The position numbers were made by a program, and so were the translations under genes. A stretch of 37,341 nucleotides of DNA from an uncultured Verrucomicrobiota bacterium (GTDB taxonomy: Bacteria; Verrucomicrobiota; Verrucomicrobiia; Limisphaerales; CAIYYI01), in contig CAIYYI010000204.1 in assembly GCA_903930345.1 (NCBI GenBank), positions 1-37,341 on the forward strand, read 5' to 3'. Below the pieces are notes generated by a model, which saw only the letters and a program-made list of their open reading frames with translations, did not search any database and was not told the DNA's origin. Positions 14,856-21,958 of this stretch are shown here, piece after piece (positions within the stretch are counted from its first letter, which is position 1; each line of letters begins with the position of its first letter).

Positions 14856-15701
14856 ATGGCCAAAATCAGCATCGGCATCAACCTGGAGTTCGTCCGCCAC
14901 GCAGACAAATCCTTTGAGTGGGGCGTCGCCAAGGCGGCGGAACTCGGCTACGAATACGTGGAGCCCATGGTCCACTGGGGGCGCGAGCTGCTCAGCGAGG
15001 CGGGCTACTTTCACAGCGTCTCCATGCTGGACGACCCGTACCGCATCAAGCGCGCCTGCGAGAAGCACGGCGTGAAATGCTCGGGGCTCTCCGCCCACAC
15101 CCCCCTGATCAAGCCGGAGATCGCGGTGGAATACCTCAAGCAGGCCATCCGGTTCGCCGCCGAGATCGGCGCCCCGGTCGTCAACACGGACGAGGGCCCC
15201 AAACCCGTCTGGACCACGGCGGAGGAGGATCACGTCCTGATGCGCTACACCCTCATGGAAGCGGCCCGGGTGGCCGAACCGCGCGGCATCAAGATCGGCC
15301 TGGAGTGCCACCAGCAGTACAGCAAGACGCCGGCAGGCTTGGACCGCATCTGCAAGCTGGTGAAGAGCCCGGCCATCGGGGTGAACTTTGACACCGGCAA
15401 CAGCTATCTGGGCGGGGAAAACCCGTACCGCTGGTGCCAGCGCGTCGTGGGCCGCCTCGTCCACCTGCACGCCAAAGACATCTCAGTGGAACACTCCGAC
15501 GCCGAACGCGGCAAAGTGACCGGCACCCCGGTGGGCTGCGCCTGTGGCGACGGCGTGATCGACTGGGCGCGCGTGATCAGGATTTGCCAGCAGGCCAAAC
15601 AGGACATCGTCTTCAGCGTGGAATGCGGCACCGTGGACCAGGCGGAGCGCTCCATCACGCACCTGAAACAGGTGATGAAGAAACTGAAGGAAGAGGCCTG
15701 A
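14856..15701 (+). CDS. Sugar-phosphate isomerase/epimerase-like TIM-barrel protein
   Basis: The 281-residue product has the AP-endonuclease-2/xylose-isomerase-like TIM-barrel pattern: ISIGINLEFV, LGYEYVEPMVHWGREL, HGVKCSGLSAHTPLI, APVVNTDEGPKPVW, RGIKIGLECHQQY (Glu metal ligand), AIGVNFDTGNSYLGG (Asp), GRLVHLHAKDI (His and Asp) and DIVFSVECGT (final Glu). These carboxylates and His bind a divalent metal. Family members isomerise or epimerise sugars, and some act on 3-keto sugars. There is no signal peptide, so it is cytoplasmic. It follows the exported oxidoreductase by 24 bp, preceded by an A/C-rich leader with no Shine-Dalgarno sequence. It probably handles the imported product of that enzyme, but this is inference. 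Confidence 0.92.
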   Translation: MAKISIGINLEFVRHADKSFEWGVAKAAELGYEYVEPMVHWGRELLSEAGYFHSVSMLDDPYRIKRACEKHGVKCSGLSAHTPLIKPEIAVEYLKQAIRFAAEIGAPVVNTDEGPKPVWTTAEEDHVLMRYTLMEAARVAEPRGIKIGLECHQQYSKTPAGLDRICKLVKSPAIGVNFDTGNSYLGGENPYRWCQRVVGRLVHLHAKDISVEHSDAERGKVTGTPVGCACGDGVIDWARVIRICQQAKQDIVFSVECGTVDQAERSITHLKQVMKKLKEEA

Positions 15702-15728
15702 AGGCCTGAGGAAGCGGGAATTTGGCGG

Positions 15729-15757
15729 TTGACGGCCGGCGGCACGGTTCATTACGT
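15729..15757 (+). promoter_or_regulatory. Promoter of the small lipoprotein gene
   Basis: TTGACG (15729-15734), 17 bp, TTACGT (15752-15757). The -10 box ends nine bases before the GTG at 15767, consistent with a leaderless transcript from that start. Confidence 0.45.
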
Positions 15758-15766
15758 TCGGCATGA

Positions 15767-16105
15767 GTGAAACCAATGCGTTCCTTCCTGATTGGCTTGT
15801 GCCTGGCGGGCCTGGTGGCCGTGACCGGGTGCAAAAGCACCCGCCGCCCGGCCGTCCCCCCCCCGGTTGTCACCCTTGACCTCGCCTTGCAAGGCAAGGT
15901 GAAGTCCGTCAATCCCAAGGCCCGCTTCGCCATCCTCAGCTTTCCGATCGGCCGGCTGCCCAAGCTGGAGCAGCGTCTCAACGTTTACCGCGCCGGAACG
16001 CGCGTGGGCGAGGTGAAGGTGACCGGCCCGCAAATGGATTGGAGCATCGCGGCGGATGTGATGTCCGGCGATGCCCAATCCGGTGATGAGGTGCGGGAGA
16101 ATTAG
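15767..16105 (+). CDS. Small outer-envelope lipoprotein, unknown function
   Basis: The 112-residue product has a lipoprotein signal: a basic start, a hydrophobic core IGLCLAGLVAV and the lipobox T-G-C at Cys22. The mature part holds a segment GKVKSVNPKARFAILSFPIG followed by RLNVYRAGTRVGEVKVTGP, and the closing SGDAQSGDEVREN. This looks like a small beta-barrel fold seen in short envelope proteins annotated only as hypothetical. The GTG at 15767 is favoured by the nearby -10 box; the ATG at 15776 also keeps the signal. Its stop codon overlaps the stop of pilT on the other strand in the four bases TTAG at 16102-16105, so the two genes converge with no terminator between them. Confidence 0.75.
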   Translation: MKPMRSFLIGLCLAGLVAVTGCKSTRRPAVPPPVVTLDLALQGKVKSVNPKARFAILSFPIGRLPKLEQRLNVYRAGTRVGEVKVTGPQMDWSIAADVMSGDAQSGDEVREN

Positions 16106-17190
16106 CCCAGGATGCGGGCGCCCTCGCTGAGGAAGATGCCCCGGAAGTTCATTTCCAGCGCCGCCGGGTTGGAGGCTTTGGAGAGGGCCTCCTTCTCGGT
16201 CACTTTCCCGTCCTTCACCAACTGCAGGAGGTGCTGGTTGAAGTTCTGCATGCCGTCATCCGTGCCGGTCTCGATGGCCACGCTCAGTTTTTCCAGGCGG
16301 TTTTCCTCGATGAGCTTGCGGACGATGGGGGTGTTGATGAGAATTTCCACCGCCGGAGTCATGGTGCCGTTGACGGTGGCGACCATGCGCTGGCAGACCA
16401 CGGCCTTGAGGGTGCCAGCCAACTGGCGGCGCACCTGCTCACGTTCATCAGCGGTGAAGAAGTCCAGGATGCGGCCCACGGACTGGGCGGCATTGGTGGT
16501 GTGAAGGGTGGAAAGGATGAGGTGGCCGGTGTCCGCCGCGCTCATGGCCGCCGCGAAGCTGGTGGAATCACGCATCTCACCCACCATGATCAGATCAGGA
16601 TCCTGGCGGAGGATGTGCTTGAGGCCGGTGGCAAAGCTGCCGGTGTCCAGGCCGATTTCCCGCTGCTCGATCACCGACTGGTTGTCCTCAAAGACGTACT
16701 CGATGGGATCCTCCAGCGTGATGATGTGCTTTTTGGAGTTCTCATTCACGTGCTCGATCATGGCCGCGAGCGTGGTGGACTTGCCCGAGCCGGTGGTACC
16801 GGACAGCAGCACAATGCCGCGATGCGACTCCGCGATCTTTTTCAACTGCTCCGGCAGGCCAAGCGTGGCGAAGTCCGGCACCTTGGTTTTCACGTACCGC
16901 ATGGCGATGGCAAACGAGCCGCGCTGTTGGAAGACGTTGGTGCGGAAGCGGCCGACGCCGTGAATGAAGTAAGAGAAATCCACCTCGCGGTGCTCGTCCA
17001 GCCGCTTTTGGGCGTGCTTGGGAACAATCTGTTCCACTACTTTGTTGAGCCATTCCTCGGTGGGAGTGGGGCATTCAACGCAGACGAGCTGCCGGTTCAT
17101 GCGAAAGACAACCGGACAGTCCAACTTGATGTGAATATCGGAGGCGCCGCCCTCGACGGCGATCGTTAGAATCCTATTGAATAATTCCAT
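16102..17190 (-). CDS. pilT: Type IV pilus retraction ATPase, PilT family
   Basis: The 362-residue protein matches PilT/PilU: N-terminal domain with GGASDIHIKLDCPVVFRMNR, Walker A GTTGSGKSTT, the Asp box ITLEDPIEYVF, Walker B LRQDPDLIMVGEMRD and the His box LSTLHTTNAAQSVGRILDFF. PilT hexamers power pilus retraction for twitching, DNA uptake and adhesion. The protein is cytoplasmic at the inner-membrane pilus base. It lies 27 bp downstream of the PilZ-like gene, so the two may be co-transcribed, but it also has its own promoter. Other pilus genes are not in the window, except that the prepilin-like protein at 24957 shares the signal type. Length is close to the family norm. Confidence 0.95.
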   Translation of the reverse strand: MELFNRILTIAVEGGASDIHIKLDCPVVFRMNRQLVCVECPTPTEEWLNKVVEQIVPKHAQKRLDEHREVDFSYFIHGVGRFRTNVFQQRGSFAIAMRYVKTKVPDFATLGLPEQLKKIAESHRGIVLLSGTTGSGKSTTLAAMIEHVNENSKKHIITLEDPIEYVFEDNQSVIEQREIGLDTGSFATGLKHILRQDPDLIMVGEMRDSTSFAAAMSAADTGHLILSTLHTTNAAQSVGRILDFFTADEREQVRRQLAGTLKAVVCQRMVATVNGTMTPAVEILINTPIVRKLIEENRLEKLSVAIETGTDDGMQNFNQHLLQLVKDGKVTEKEALSKASNPAALEMNFRGIFLSEGARILG

Positions 17191-17197
17191 GCCCCGC

Positions 17198-17226
17198 AGT
17201 GTAGCAGGGCATGGCGATTATGTCAG
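17198..17226 (-). promoter_or_regulatory. Promoter of pilT (leaderless type)
   Basis: On the minus strand CTGACA (17226-17221), a 17-bp spacer and TACACT (17203-17198) end seven bases before the ATG at 17190. The -35 box lies over the end of the PilZ-like gene. Confidence 0.5.
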
Positions 17227-17544
17227 CCTTGAAAAGGCGATCTGTTTCAGGCGGGTCTCGGACTGCTGCGTCATCCGGGTAAAGGCCATGGTGACCTGAA
17301 ATCCGGAATGGCGGTTACCAGCGCATGCCACCACCACACCTGTGCAATGGACCTTACGGGCTTCGCCCGGAACTTCAAGGTCCACCGTCATTTCATTCCA
17401 AAGTTCGATGGGAGCAGGGGAGCGGAATTCAACGCCGTTCTTGCGGATGCTGACATCCTTCGGGTTCAATTGGAGCCGCTTCTCGCGGGCCTGAACCACC
17501 ACGGGCTGAAAAACGCTGTCGTTATTTAACTTTCGTGCACTCAT
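17218..17544 (-). CDS. PilZ-like domain protein
   Basis: The 108-residue product has the strand order of a PilZ barrel: LNPKDVSIRKNGVEFRSPAP, LWNEMTVDLEVPG, KVHCTGVVVACAGN, SGFQVTMAFTRM. The two c-di-GMP signatures, R-x-x-x-R at the start and D/N-x-S-x-x-G after it, are not clearly present (only V-S-I-R-K-N-G remains). It may therefore not bind c-di-GMP, like several PilZ proteins that act through protein contacts in pilus control. It directly precedes pilT (27-bp gap), which supports a pilus role. The call is by fold pattern and context. Confidence 0.65.
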   Translation of the reverse strand: MSARKLNNDSVFQPVVVQAREKRLQLNPKDVSIRKNGVEFRSPAPIELWNEMTVDLEVPGEARKVHCTGVVVACAGNRHSGFQVTMAFTRMTQQSETRLKQIAFSRLT

Positions 17545-17562
17545 ATTTTCACCAACTCTGCC

Positions 17563-17590
17563 AATCTAACACAGCACTTCGCTTCGTCAA
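17563..17590 (-). promoter_or_regulatory. Promoter of the PilZ-like gene
   Basis: On the minus strand TTGACG (17590-17585), 16 bp, TAGATT (17568-17563), 18 bases before the ATG at 17544. A leader with GTTGGTGA before the start leaves room for weak ribosome binding. Confidence 0.45.
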
Positions 17591-17628
17591 CCTGGCCTAA
17601 TGAAAATTCACCCGCCGCGCTCCCCGGA

Positions 17629-18234
17629 TTATCCCGCTTTCCCCAGGTTTGCGTAAGCCTCTGGCTTCAAAACGCCTACAAACGGCAGGTTCCGATAGCG
17701 CTCCGCATAATCCAATCCGTACCCGACTACGAAATGATCCGGAATTGTGAATCCCACGTAATCCGGCTTCACTTTCGCAACCCGCCGCGAGGGTTTGTCG
17801 AGCAGCACACAGATGCGCAGGCGGCGCGGTTTGAGCAGGCGCAATTTGCTCCGCACCCGGTCGAGGGTCCGTCCGGTGTCGAGAATGTCGTCCACCAGCA
17901 GCACATCCCGCCCGCGCACATCCAACCGTAATTCCTTCGTCCACAGCAGTTCCCCCGAGGTCGTGCCGGCGCCGTAGCTTGACACACCCATGAAATCCAG
18001 CCGCAACGGCAGATTCAGATGCCGCACCAAGTCGGCCAGGAACATCACCGTGCCGTTGAGCAGCGCCACCACCACCAGTTCCCGACCCGCATAGTCGATC
18101 TCCAATTGCCGGGTCATCTCCTGCACGCGGCATGCGATTTGCTTTTCAGTGATGAGTATGCGGTCCACATCGCCCCGCCAACGGGCGGGGGGACGGGTGG
18201 TCTGGGCGGATATCTGCGCGGAGGATGTTTTCAT
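17629..18234 (-). CDS. hpt: Hypoxanthine phosphoribosyltransferase
   Basis: The 201-residue protein has the type I phosphoribosyltransferase core: VVALLNGTVMFLADLVRHL, LDFMGVSSYG with the flexible loop, the PRPP-binding motif VLLVDDILDTGRTLDRV and the purine-binding KPDYVGFTIPDHFVVGYGLD, ending in FVGVLKPEAY. It salvages hypoxanthine or guanine with PRPP to IMP or GMP in the cytoplasm. The start at 18234 (MKTSS) is chosen because the upstream extension to 18342 does not resemble the family. An N-terminal tail of about 20 residues precedes the core (core starts near VDRILITEKQI). It is divergent from the NlpC/P60-like gene. Confidence 0.94.
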   Translation of the reverse strand: MKTSSAQISAQTTRPPARWRGDVDRILITEKQIACRVQEMTRQLEIDYAGRELVVVALLNGTVMFLADLVRHLNLPLRLDFMGVSSYGAGTTSGELLWTKELRLDVRGRDVLLVDDILDTGRTLDRVRSKLRLLKPRRLRICVLLDKPSRRVAKVKPDYVGFTIPDHFVVGYGLDYAERYRNLPFVGVLKPEAYANLGKAG

Positions 18235-18364
18235 AACACGTTCCGGGCAGGCTAACGCAAAGCGGCAGAACCGGCTAGTCTCCGGTGAAATTAGTTTTTT
18301 TAAAGCACCGTAAACTGTTGGTGAAACGTGGCATGGGCACAAGAATTAAAAGGCACCCGGGCGG

Positions 18365-18393
18365 TTGTCCGAAAGCCATCTCTACCGAACGGT
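18365..18393 (+). promoter_or_regulatory. Possible leaderless promoter of the NlpC/P60-like gene
   Basis: TTGTCC (18365-18370), 17 bp, AACGGT (18388-18393), four bases before the ATG at 18398. The -10 box is weak, so support comes mostly from the repeated spacing. Confidence 0.35.
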
Positions 18394-18397
18394 AAGT

Positions 18398-19633
18398 ATG
18401 CGGACAAAAAAAAGTCAGAGCCAGAGCTCGCGATCACAGCCCGCCGTCATGAGTCGGCGGATGGTGATCTGGAATGGCGTGTTTTTTTCTCTGGGTGTGA
18501 TGCTGACGCTTTTTTGCGTTTATACACCCGTGCGCGCCCATTTCCTCACCCCTGCGCCAAGCGTGGCGGCGCCGGGCAAACCATGGGGTGAACTGCAACT
18601 CGCATCCATTAACTTGGAACGTCCAGACGATTCGTTGCCCACCACTTCCCCAGTTCCCGCCCCGTTGAGTTGGTTTTTTGAACGATTGACTCCGGCGGAG
18701 TTGGTGAAAGTCTTTCAGGGAGCCGATCTGACCCCGGAACAGCAAAAAGCGTTGGCGGACACCCGCACCTGGATGGTGCTGGGCGATGCCGTGCAGGTGA
18801 AGCCCACTTTGGAGGTGGTGCAGACGTTAACCCCGGAGGCCCGCAAGCGAATCTACACCCTGCTCGCCAAGAGCAATCGCAACCCTTTTCAGCAAAATCC
18901 TTTCCGATTTTCGGCGGAGCGTTTTGAGGGGTGGCTGGCCAACTGCGGTCTGAACGATGAGAAGCGGGAATTGTTTCGCCGACTGACTTATCACGAAGGC
19001 GATTCCGTCTATTTTGCCGATGCCCCGCTCATGGAATTCCTGCTCGTGGGGGAGGAAAAACGCTTTCTCGCCAAGGCGCTGTCACAAACCCCGGCACTCC
19101 TCATGAACCTGCGGATCACCTCCCGCACGGATCTGAACGCCATCATTGCCTACTGGGGCAAAGCGGGGCGGGGTTCGGCTTTGAAGCCGTACTTGGAATC
19201 TTTGGCCCATTTGCCGGATGGGGCCGTGGTGAATGTCACGGATTTCTTCCCCCAGGTGGCCCGGTCGCGCGTTTACACCTTCCCCCGGCAGGAGACGGAA
19301 GGCGGCCTCAGGGAGGACTGTTTTTGGACCTCGATGAATTTTTTCAACGATTTGCCGGACAACCGTTATTTCAACCCGGAGGAAACCAAGACCACCCTGC
19401 GCACGGAGTTCTCCTTGGTGAAAGAGGAATGGCGGTTTGGGGATTTGCTCATGCTGGTGAACGAGCACAACATGGCCATGCACATGTGCGTCTATATCGC
19501 GGATGAGGTTGTCTTCACGAAGAATGGCGCGCACGACCTGCAACCGTGGGTGCTGATGCGCTACCACAACATGCTGAAGCTCTACCCTTCGGACAAGCCG
19601 CTCTCGGTGCGCTGTTACCGCCGCAAAGCCTGA
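18398..19633 (+). CDS. Membrane-anchored protein with C-terminal NlpC/P60-like domain
   Basis: From the ATG at 18398 the protein has 411 residues: a basic Ser/Gln/Arg-rich tail, one transmembrane segment (about residues 24-43, VIWNGVFFSLGVMLTLFCVY), a long helical middle region, and a C-terminal domain. In that domain LREDCFWTSMNFFND provides a Cys. FGDLLMLVNEHNMAMHMCVY provides a His, followed by IADEVVFTKNG, the usual Cys-His order of NlpC/P60 papain-like amidases or their inactive relatives. Such enzymes cut peptidoglycan or act on lipids. The middle region (FFERLTPAELVKVFQGADLT) is not recognised. It is exposed to the periplasm. The fold call is moderate and the activity unproven. Basic residues before the segment place the N-terminus inside. 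Confidence 0.7.
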   Translation: MRTKKSQSQSSRSQPAVMSRRMVIWNGVFFSLGVMLTLFCVYTPVRAHFLTPAPSVAAPGKPWGELQLASINLERPDDSLPTTSPVPAPLSWFFERLTPAELVKVFQGADLTPEQQKALADTRTWMVLGDAVQVKPTLEVVQTLTPEARKRIYTLLAKSNRNPFQQNPFRFSAERFEGWLANCGLNDEKRELFRRLTYHEGDSVYFADAPLMEFLLVGEEKRFLAKALSQTPALLMNLRITSRTDLNAIIAYWGKAGRGSALKPYLESLAHLPDGAVVNVTDFFPQVARSRVYTFPRQETEGGLREDCFWTSMNFFNDLPDNRYFNPEETKTTLRTEFSLVKEEWRFGDLLMLVNEHNMAMHMCVYIADEVVFTKNGAHDLQPWVLMRYHNMLKLYPSDKPLSVRCYRRKA

Positions 19634-19692
19634 GCGGCGGGCGGCATGGATTTGGCTGGTCCCGGGGGCGGCGCCCGGCCTAAGGTGACGCC

Positions 19693-21006
19693 ATGAACCT
19701 GCTCACCTTGCTGGAAACCAAGCGGGATGGCCAGTCCCTGAACACCCTCCAATGGCAGGAGTTCATCGCCGCCCTCACCGCTGGGCAATTGCCTGATTAC
19801 CAGGTGGCGGCTTTCCTCATGGCCATCTATTTCCGCAGCCTGGACGGAGCGGAAACCCGCGACCTCACCCTGGCCATGCGCGCTTCCGGCGATTGCCTGG
19901 AGTGGTTGCCCGATCCCGCCCGCCCGGTGGTGGACAAACACTCCACGGGCGGCGTGGGCGACAAGGTTTCCCTGCCGCTGGCCCCGTTGCTGGCGGAGCT
20001 GGGCTTTCGCGTGCCGATGATTTCCGGCCGCGGGTTGGGAATCACCGGGGGCACGCTGGATAAACTGGAATCCATCCCCGGTTATTGCACCGCGCTGGAT
20101 GCCGCCCGGATCCACCGGCAGGTGGAGGATCTGGGGTGTGTCATCACCGGCCAGACGGAGCGCATGGTGCCGGCGGATCAGCGCCTGTACGCGCTGCGGG
20201 ATGTCACCGGCACAGTTCCCTCCATCCCCTTGATCACCGCCTCCATCCTGTCCAAGAAACTGGCGGAGGGACTGGCAGTGTTGGTGCTGGATGTGAAGCA
20301 TGGCGCGGCGGCCTTCATGCGCACGCGGGAGCAGGCCCGCGACCTGGCGGTCAGCATGGTTCGGTTGGGCCAGGCGTGCGGCGTGAACACCCGGGCGCTT
20401 TTGACCGGCATGGATACCCCCCTGGGCCGGTGCGCCGGCAACTGGGTGGAAGTGCAGGAGTCCGTGGCGTGCCTATCCGGGCAGGGACCGGCCGACCTGG
20501 CCGCTTTGGTGGTGGAATGCGCGGCGCATGTGCTGGTGGCAACGGGGCGCACCCCGGAATTGGGCGCGGCCAGAAGCCGGGCCCGGCAAGTGCTTCTTTC
20601 AGGCGGGCCGTTGGACCGGTGGGAGCGGATGCTGCGGGCCCAAGGCGCGGAAATGGAGATTTACCACTCCCTGCTGGCCTCGGGCGGGTTGAAGGCGGAG
20701 GAAGCGGTGGTCCAGGCACCCCGCAGCGGCTGGGTAGCCGGTTGCGATGCCCGGTTGGTGGGGGAAGTTGTGCGCGACCTGGGCGGCGGACGTCTCACCA
20801 GGGAGTCCGAGGTGGATCCCCGGGTGGGAGTGCTAGACCTGCGGCAAGCGGGCGAGCCGGTGCAACGGGGGGAATTGCTGGCGCGGGTGCGGGCCCGCAC
20901 CCCCGGCGAGGCGGCGGCGGCCGCCGCGCGGTTGCTGGGCGCTTTCCACTTGGCGGATGCTCCGCCCCCGCCCACCCCGCTGGTGGCCGAGGTGATCACC
21001 GGCTGA
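19693..21006 (+). CDS. deoA: Thymidine/pyrimidine-nucleoside phosphorylase
   Basis: The 437-residue protein carries the family signature SGRGLGITGGTLDKLESIPG, the phosphate-binding KHSTGGVGDK near residue 80, the segment LILDVK-like LAVLVLDVKHGAAAFM and the C-terminal beta domain starting at VQAPRSGWVAG. It phosphorolyses thymidine (and possibly uridine) to base plus deoxyribose-1-phosphate in the cytoplasm, a salvage and carbon-recovery step. Length agrees with the DeoA family (about 440). AAGGTG five bases before the ATG is a Shine-Dalgarno-like site. The closing part is Ala/Arg-rich but retains the usual domain. The neighbouring hpt supports a nucleotide-salvage neighbourhood, though not one operon, as the intervening gene differs in function. 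Confidence 0.94.
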   Translation: MNLLTLLETKRDGQSLNTLQWQEFIAALTAGQLPDYQVAAFLMAIYFRSLDGAETRDLTLAMRASGDCLEWLPDPARPVVDKHSTGGVGDKVSLPLAPLLAELGFRVPMISGRGLGITGGTLDKLESIPGYCTALDAARIHRQVEDLGCVITGQTERMVPADQRLYALRDVTGTVPSIPLITASILSKKLAEGLAVLVLDVKHGAAAFMRTREQARDLAVSMVRLGQACGVNTRALLTGMDTPLGRCAGNWVEVQESVACLSGQGPADLAALVVECAAHVLVATGRTPELGAARSRARQVLLSGGPLDRWERMLRAQGAEMEIYHSLLASGGLKAEEAVVQAPRSGWVAGCDARLVGEVVRDLGGGRLTRESEVDPRVGVLDLRQAGEPVQRGELLARVRARTPGEAAAAAARLLGAFHLADAPPPPTPLVAEVITG

Positions 21007-21045
21007 TTTCAACCGGCAAAACCGCGCGCGGCGGATCGGTTCCTG

Positions 21046-21074
21046 TTGACGAATCGGGCCGGACACAGGACATT
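21046..21074 (+). promoter_or_regulatory. Promoter of the terC-family gene
   Basis: TTGACG (21046-21051), 17 bp, GACATT (21069-21074), nine bases before the ATG at 21084. Confidence 0.5.
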
Positions 21075-21083
21075 GCGCCCCTT

Positions 21084-21827
21084 ATGGAATGGCTATCCGA
21101 TCCTCAAGTCTGGCTGAGCTTGGTCACTTTGACCGTGCTGGAGATCATTCTCGGCATCGACAACGTTGTGTTCATCTCGATCCTGGCTGGCAAGCTGCCC
21201 GTGGAGCAGCGGGCCAAAGCGCGGCAGATGGGCCTGGCGCTGGCCCTGATCACGCGCGTGCTGCTGCTGTGCGGCCTGGCTTTCATGGTCAAGCTGACCA
21301 AACCGATGTTCGTGGTGCTGGGCCACAGCGTATCCGGGCGCGACCTGATCCTGTTGGTGGGCGGCCTGTTTCTGATCGCCAAATCGACGCATGAGATCCA
21401 CGCAAAGCTGGAGGGCGAGGATGGGGAGGCCAGTGTCCGGGTGGCCCCCACCTTTGTCAGCGTGATCATTCAGATCATGCTGCTGGACATTGTTTTTTCC
21501 CTCGATTCGGTCATCACAGCCGTGGGGATGTCCAACCAACTGGGGGTGATGATCACGGCCGTGATTGTAGCGGTGATCTTCATGCTGGCCTTTTCCGGGC
21601 ATATTAGCGGATTCATTGACCGGCATCCCTCGCTCAAAGTGCTGGCCCTGAGCTTCCTGCTCATGATCGGCGTGCTGCTGGTGGCGGAAAGTTTCCATCA
21701 GCAAATCCCCAAGGGCTACATCTACTTCTCAATGGCCTTTTCGTTGGGAGTGGAAGTGATGAACATCCGGATGCGCTCCAAGCGCAAGGCCGACTCCCAA
21801 GTGAAACTGCACCAGGCCTATCGGTGA
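21084..21827 (+). CDS. TerC-family integral membrane protein
   Basis: The 247-residue product has about seven transmembrane segments and the TerC signatures EIILGIDNVVFISILAGKLP and LLDIVFSLDSVITAVGMSNQ, each with the intramembrane Asp and Asn/Ser residues typical of the family. It ends in FSMAFSLGVEVMNIRMR. TerC-type proteins (for example YkoY) act in Mn2+ export or in loading metal to exported enzymes; older literature links them to tellurite resistance. The true start is the ATG at 21084, placed by family alignment and by the promoter nine bases upstream, although the frame is open from 20085 within deoA. No other ter genes are near, so a metal role is favoured over tellurite. Confidence 0.92.
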   Translation: MEWLSDPQVWLSLVTLTVLEIILGIDNVVFISILAGKLPVEQRAKARQMGLALALITRVLLLCGLAFMVKLTKPMFVVLGHSVSGRDLILLVGGLFLIAKSTHEIHAKLEGEDGEASVRVAPTFVSVIIQIMLLDIVFSLDSVITAVGMSNQLGVMITAVIVAVIFMLAFSGHISGFIDRHPSLKVLALSFLLMIGVLLVAESFHQQIPKGYIYFSMAFSLGVEVMNIRMRSKRKADSQVKLHQAYR

Positions 21828-21900
21828 GACGGGGACGCCGGGTGAGGGCACCCGGGACACGGGTGAGGCTGTTGTGGGTGCTTGGTTCGGGGGGTGATGA

Positions 21901-21951
21901 ACACCCGGCTGGAAGCCGGGCTATACGGCAGGCAGGATGCCTGCCGCTACA
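21901..21951 (+). repeat. REP-like palindromic repeat, second full copy
   Basis: This unit carries the same ACACCCGGCTGG-AAGCCGGG hairpin and GC-rich arm ending GCCGCTACA as the copy at 929-980, 21 kb away. The arm GGCAGGC-AGGAT-GCCTGCC is itself a palindrome here. It lies in the 131-bp gap between the convergent terC-family and RNase D genes, where it may also act as a transcript-end hairpin. Confidence 0.75.
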
Positions 21952-21958
21952 ACTACAC

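Noticed and set aside
13407-15470. 687-residue minus-strand open frame over the Tat oxidoreductase and isomerase genes
   Set aside because: It is antisense to two conserved-family genes, and its protein has no family features. High GC makes long shadow frames common.
20085-21083. Long N-terminal extension of the terC-family frame
   Set aside because: It lies within deoA in another frame and is Gly/Arg-rich; the family start is at 21084.
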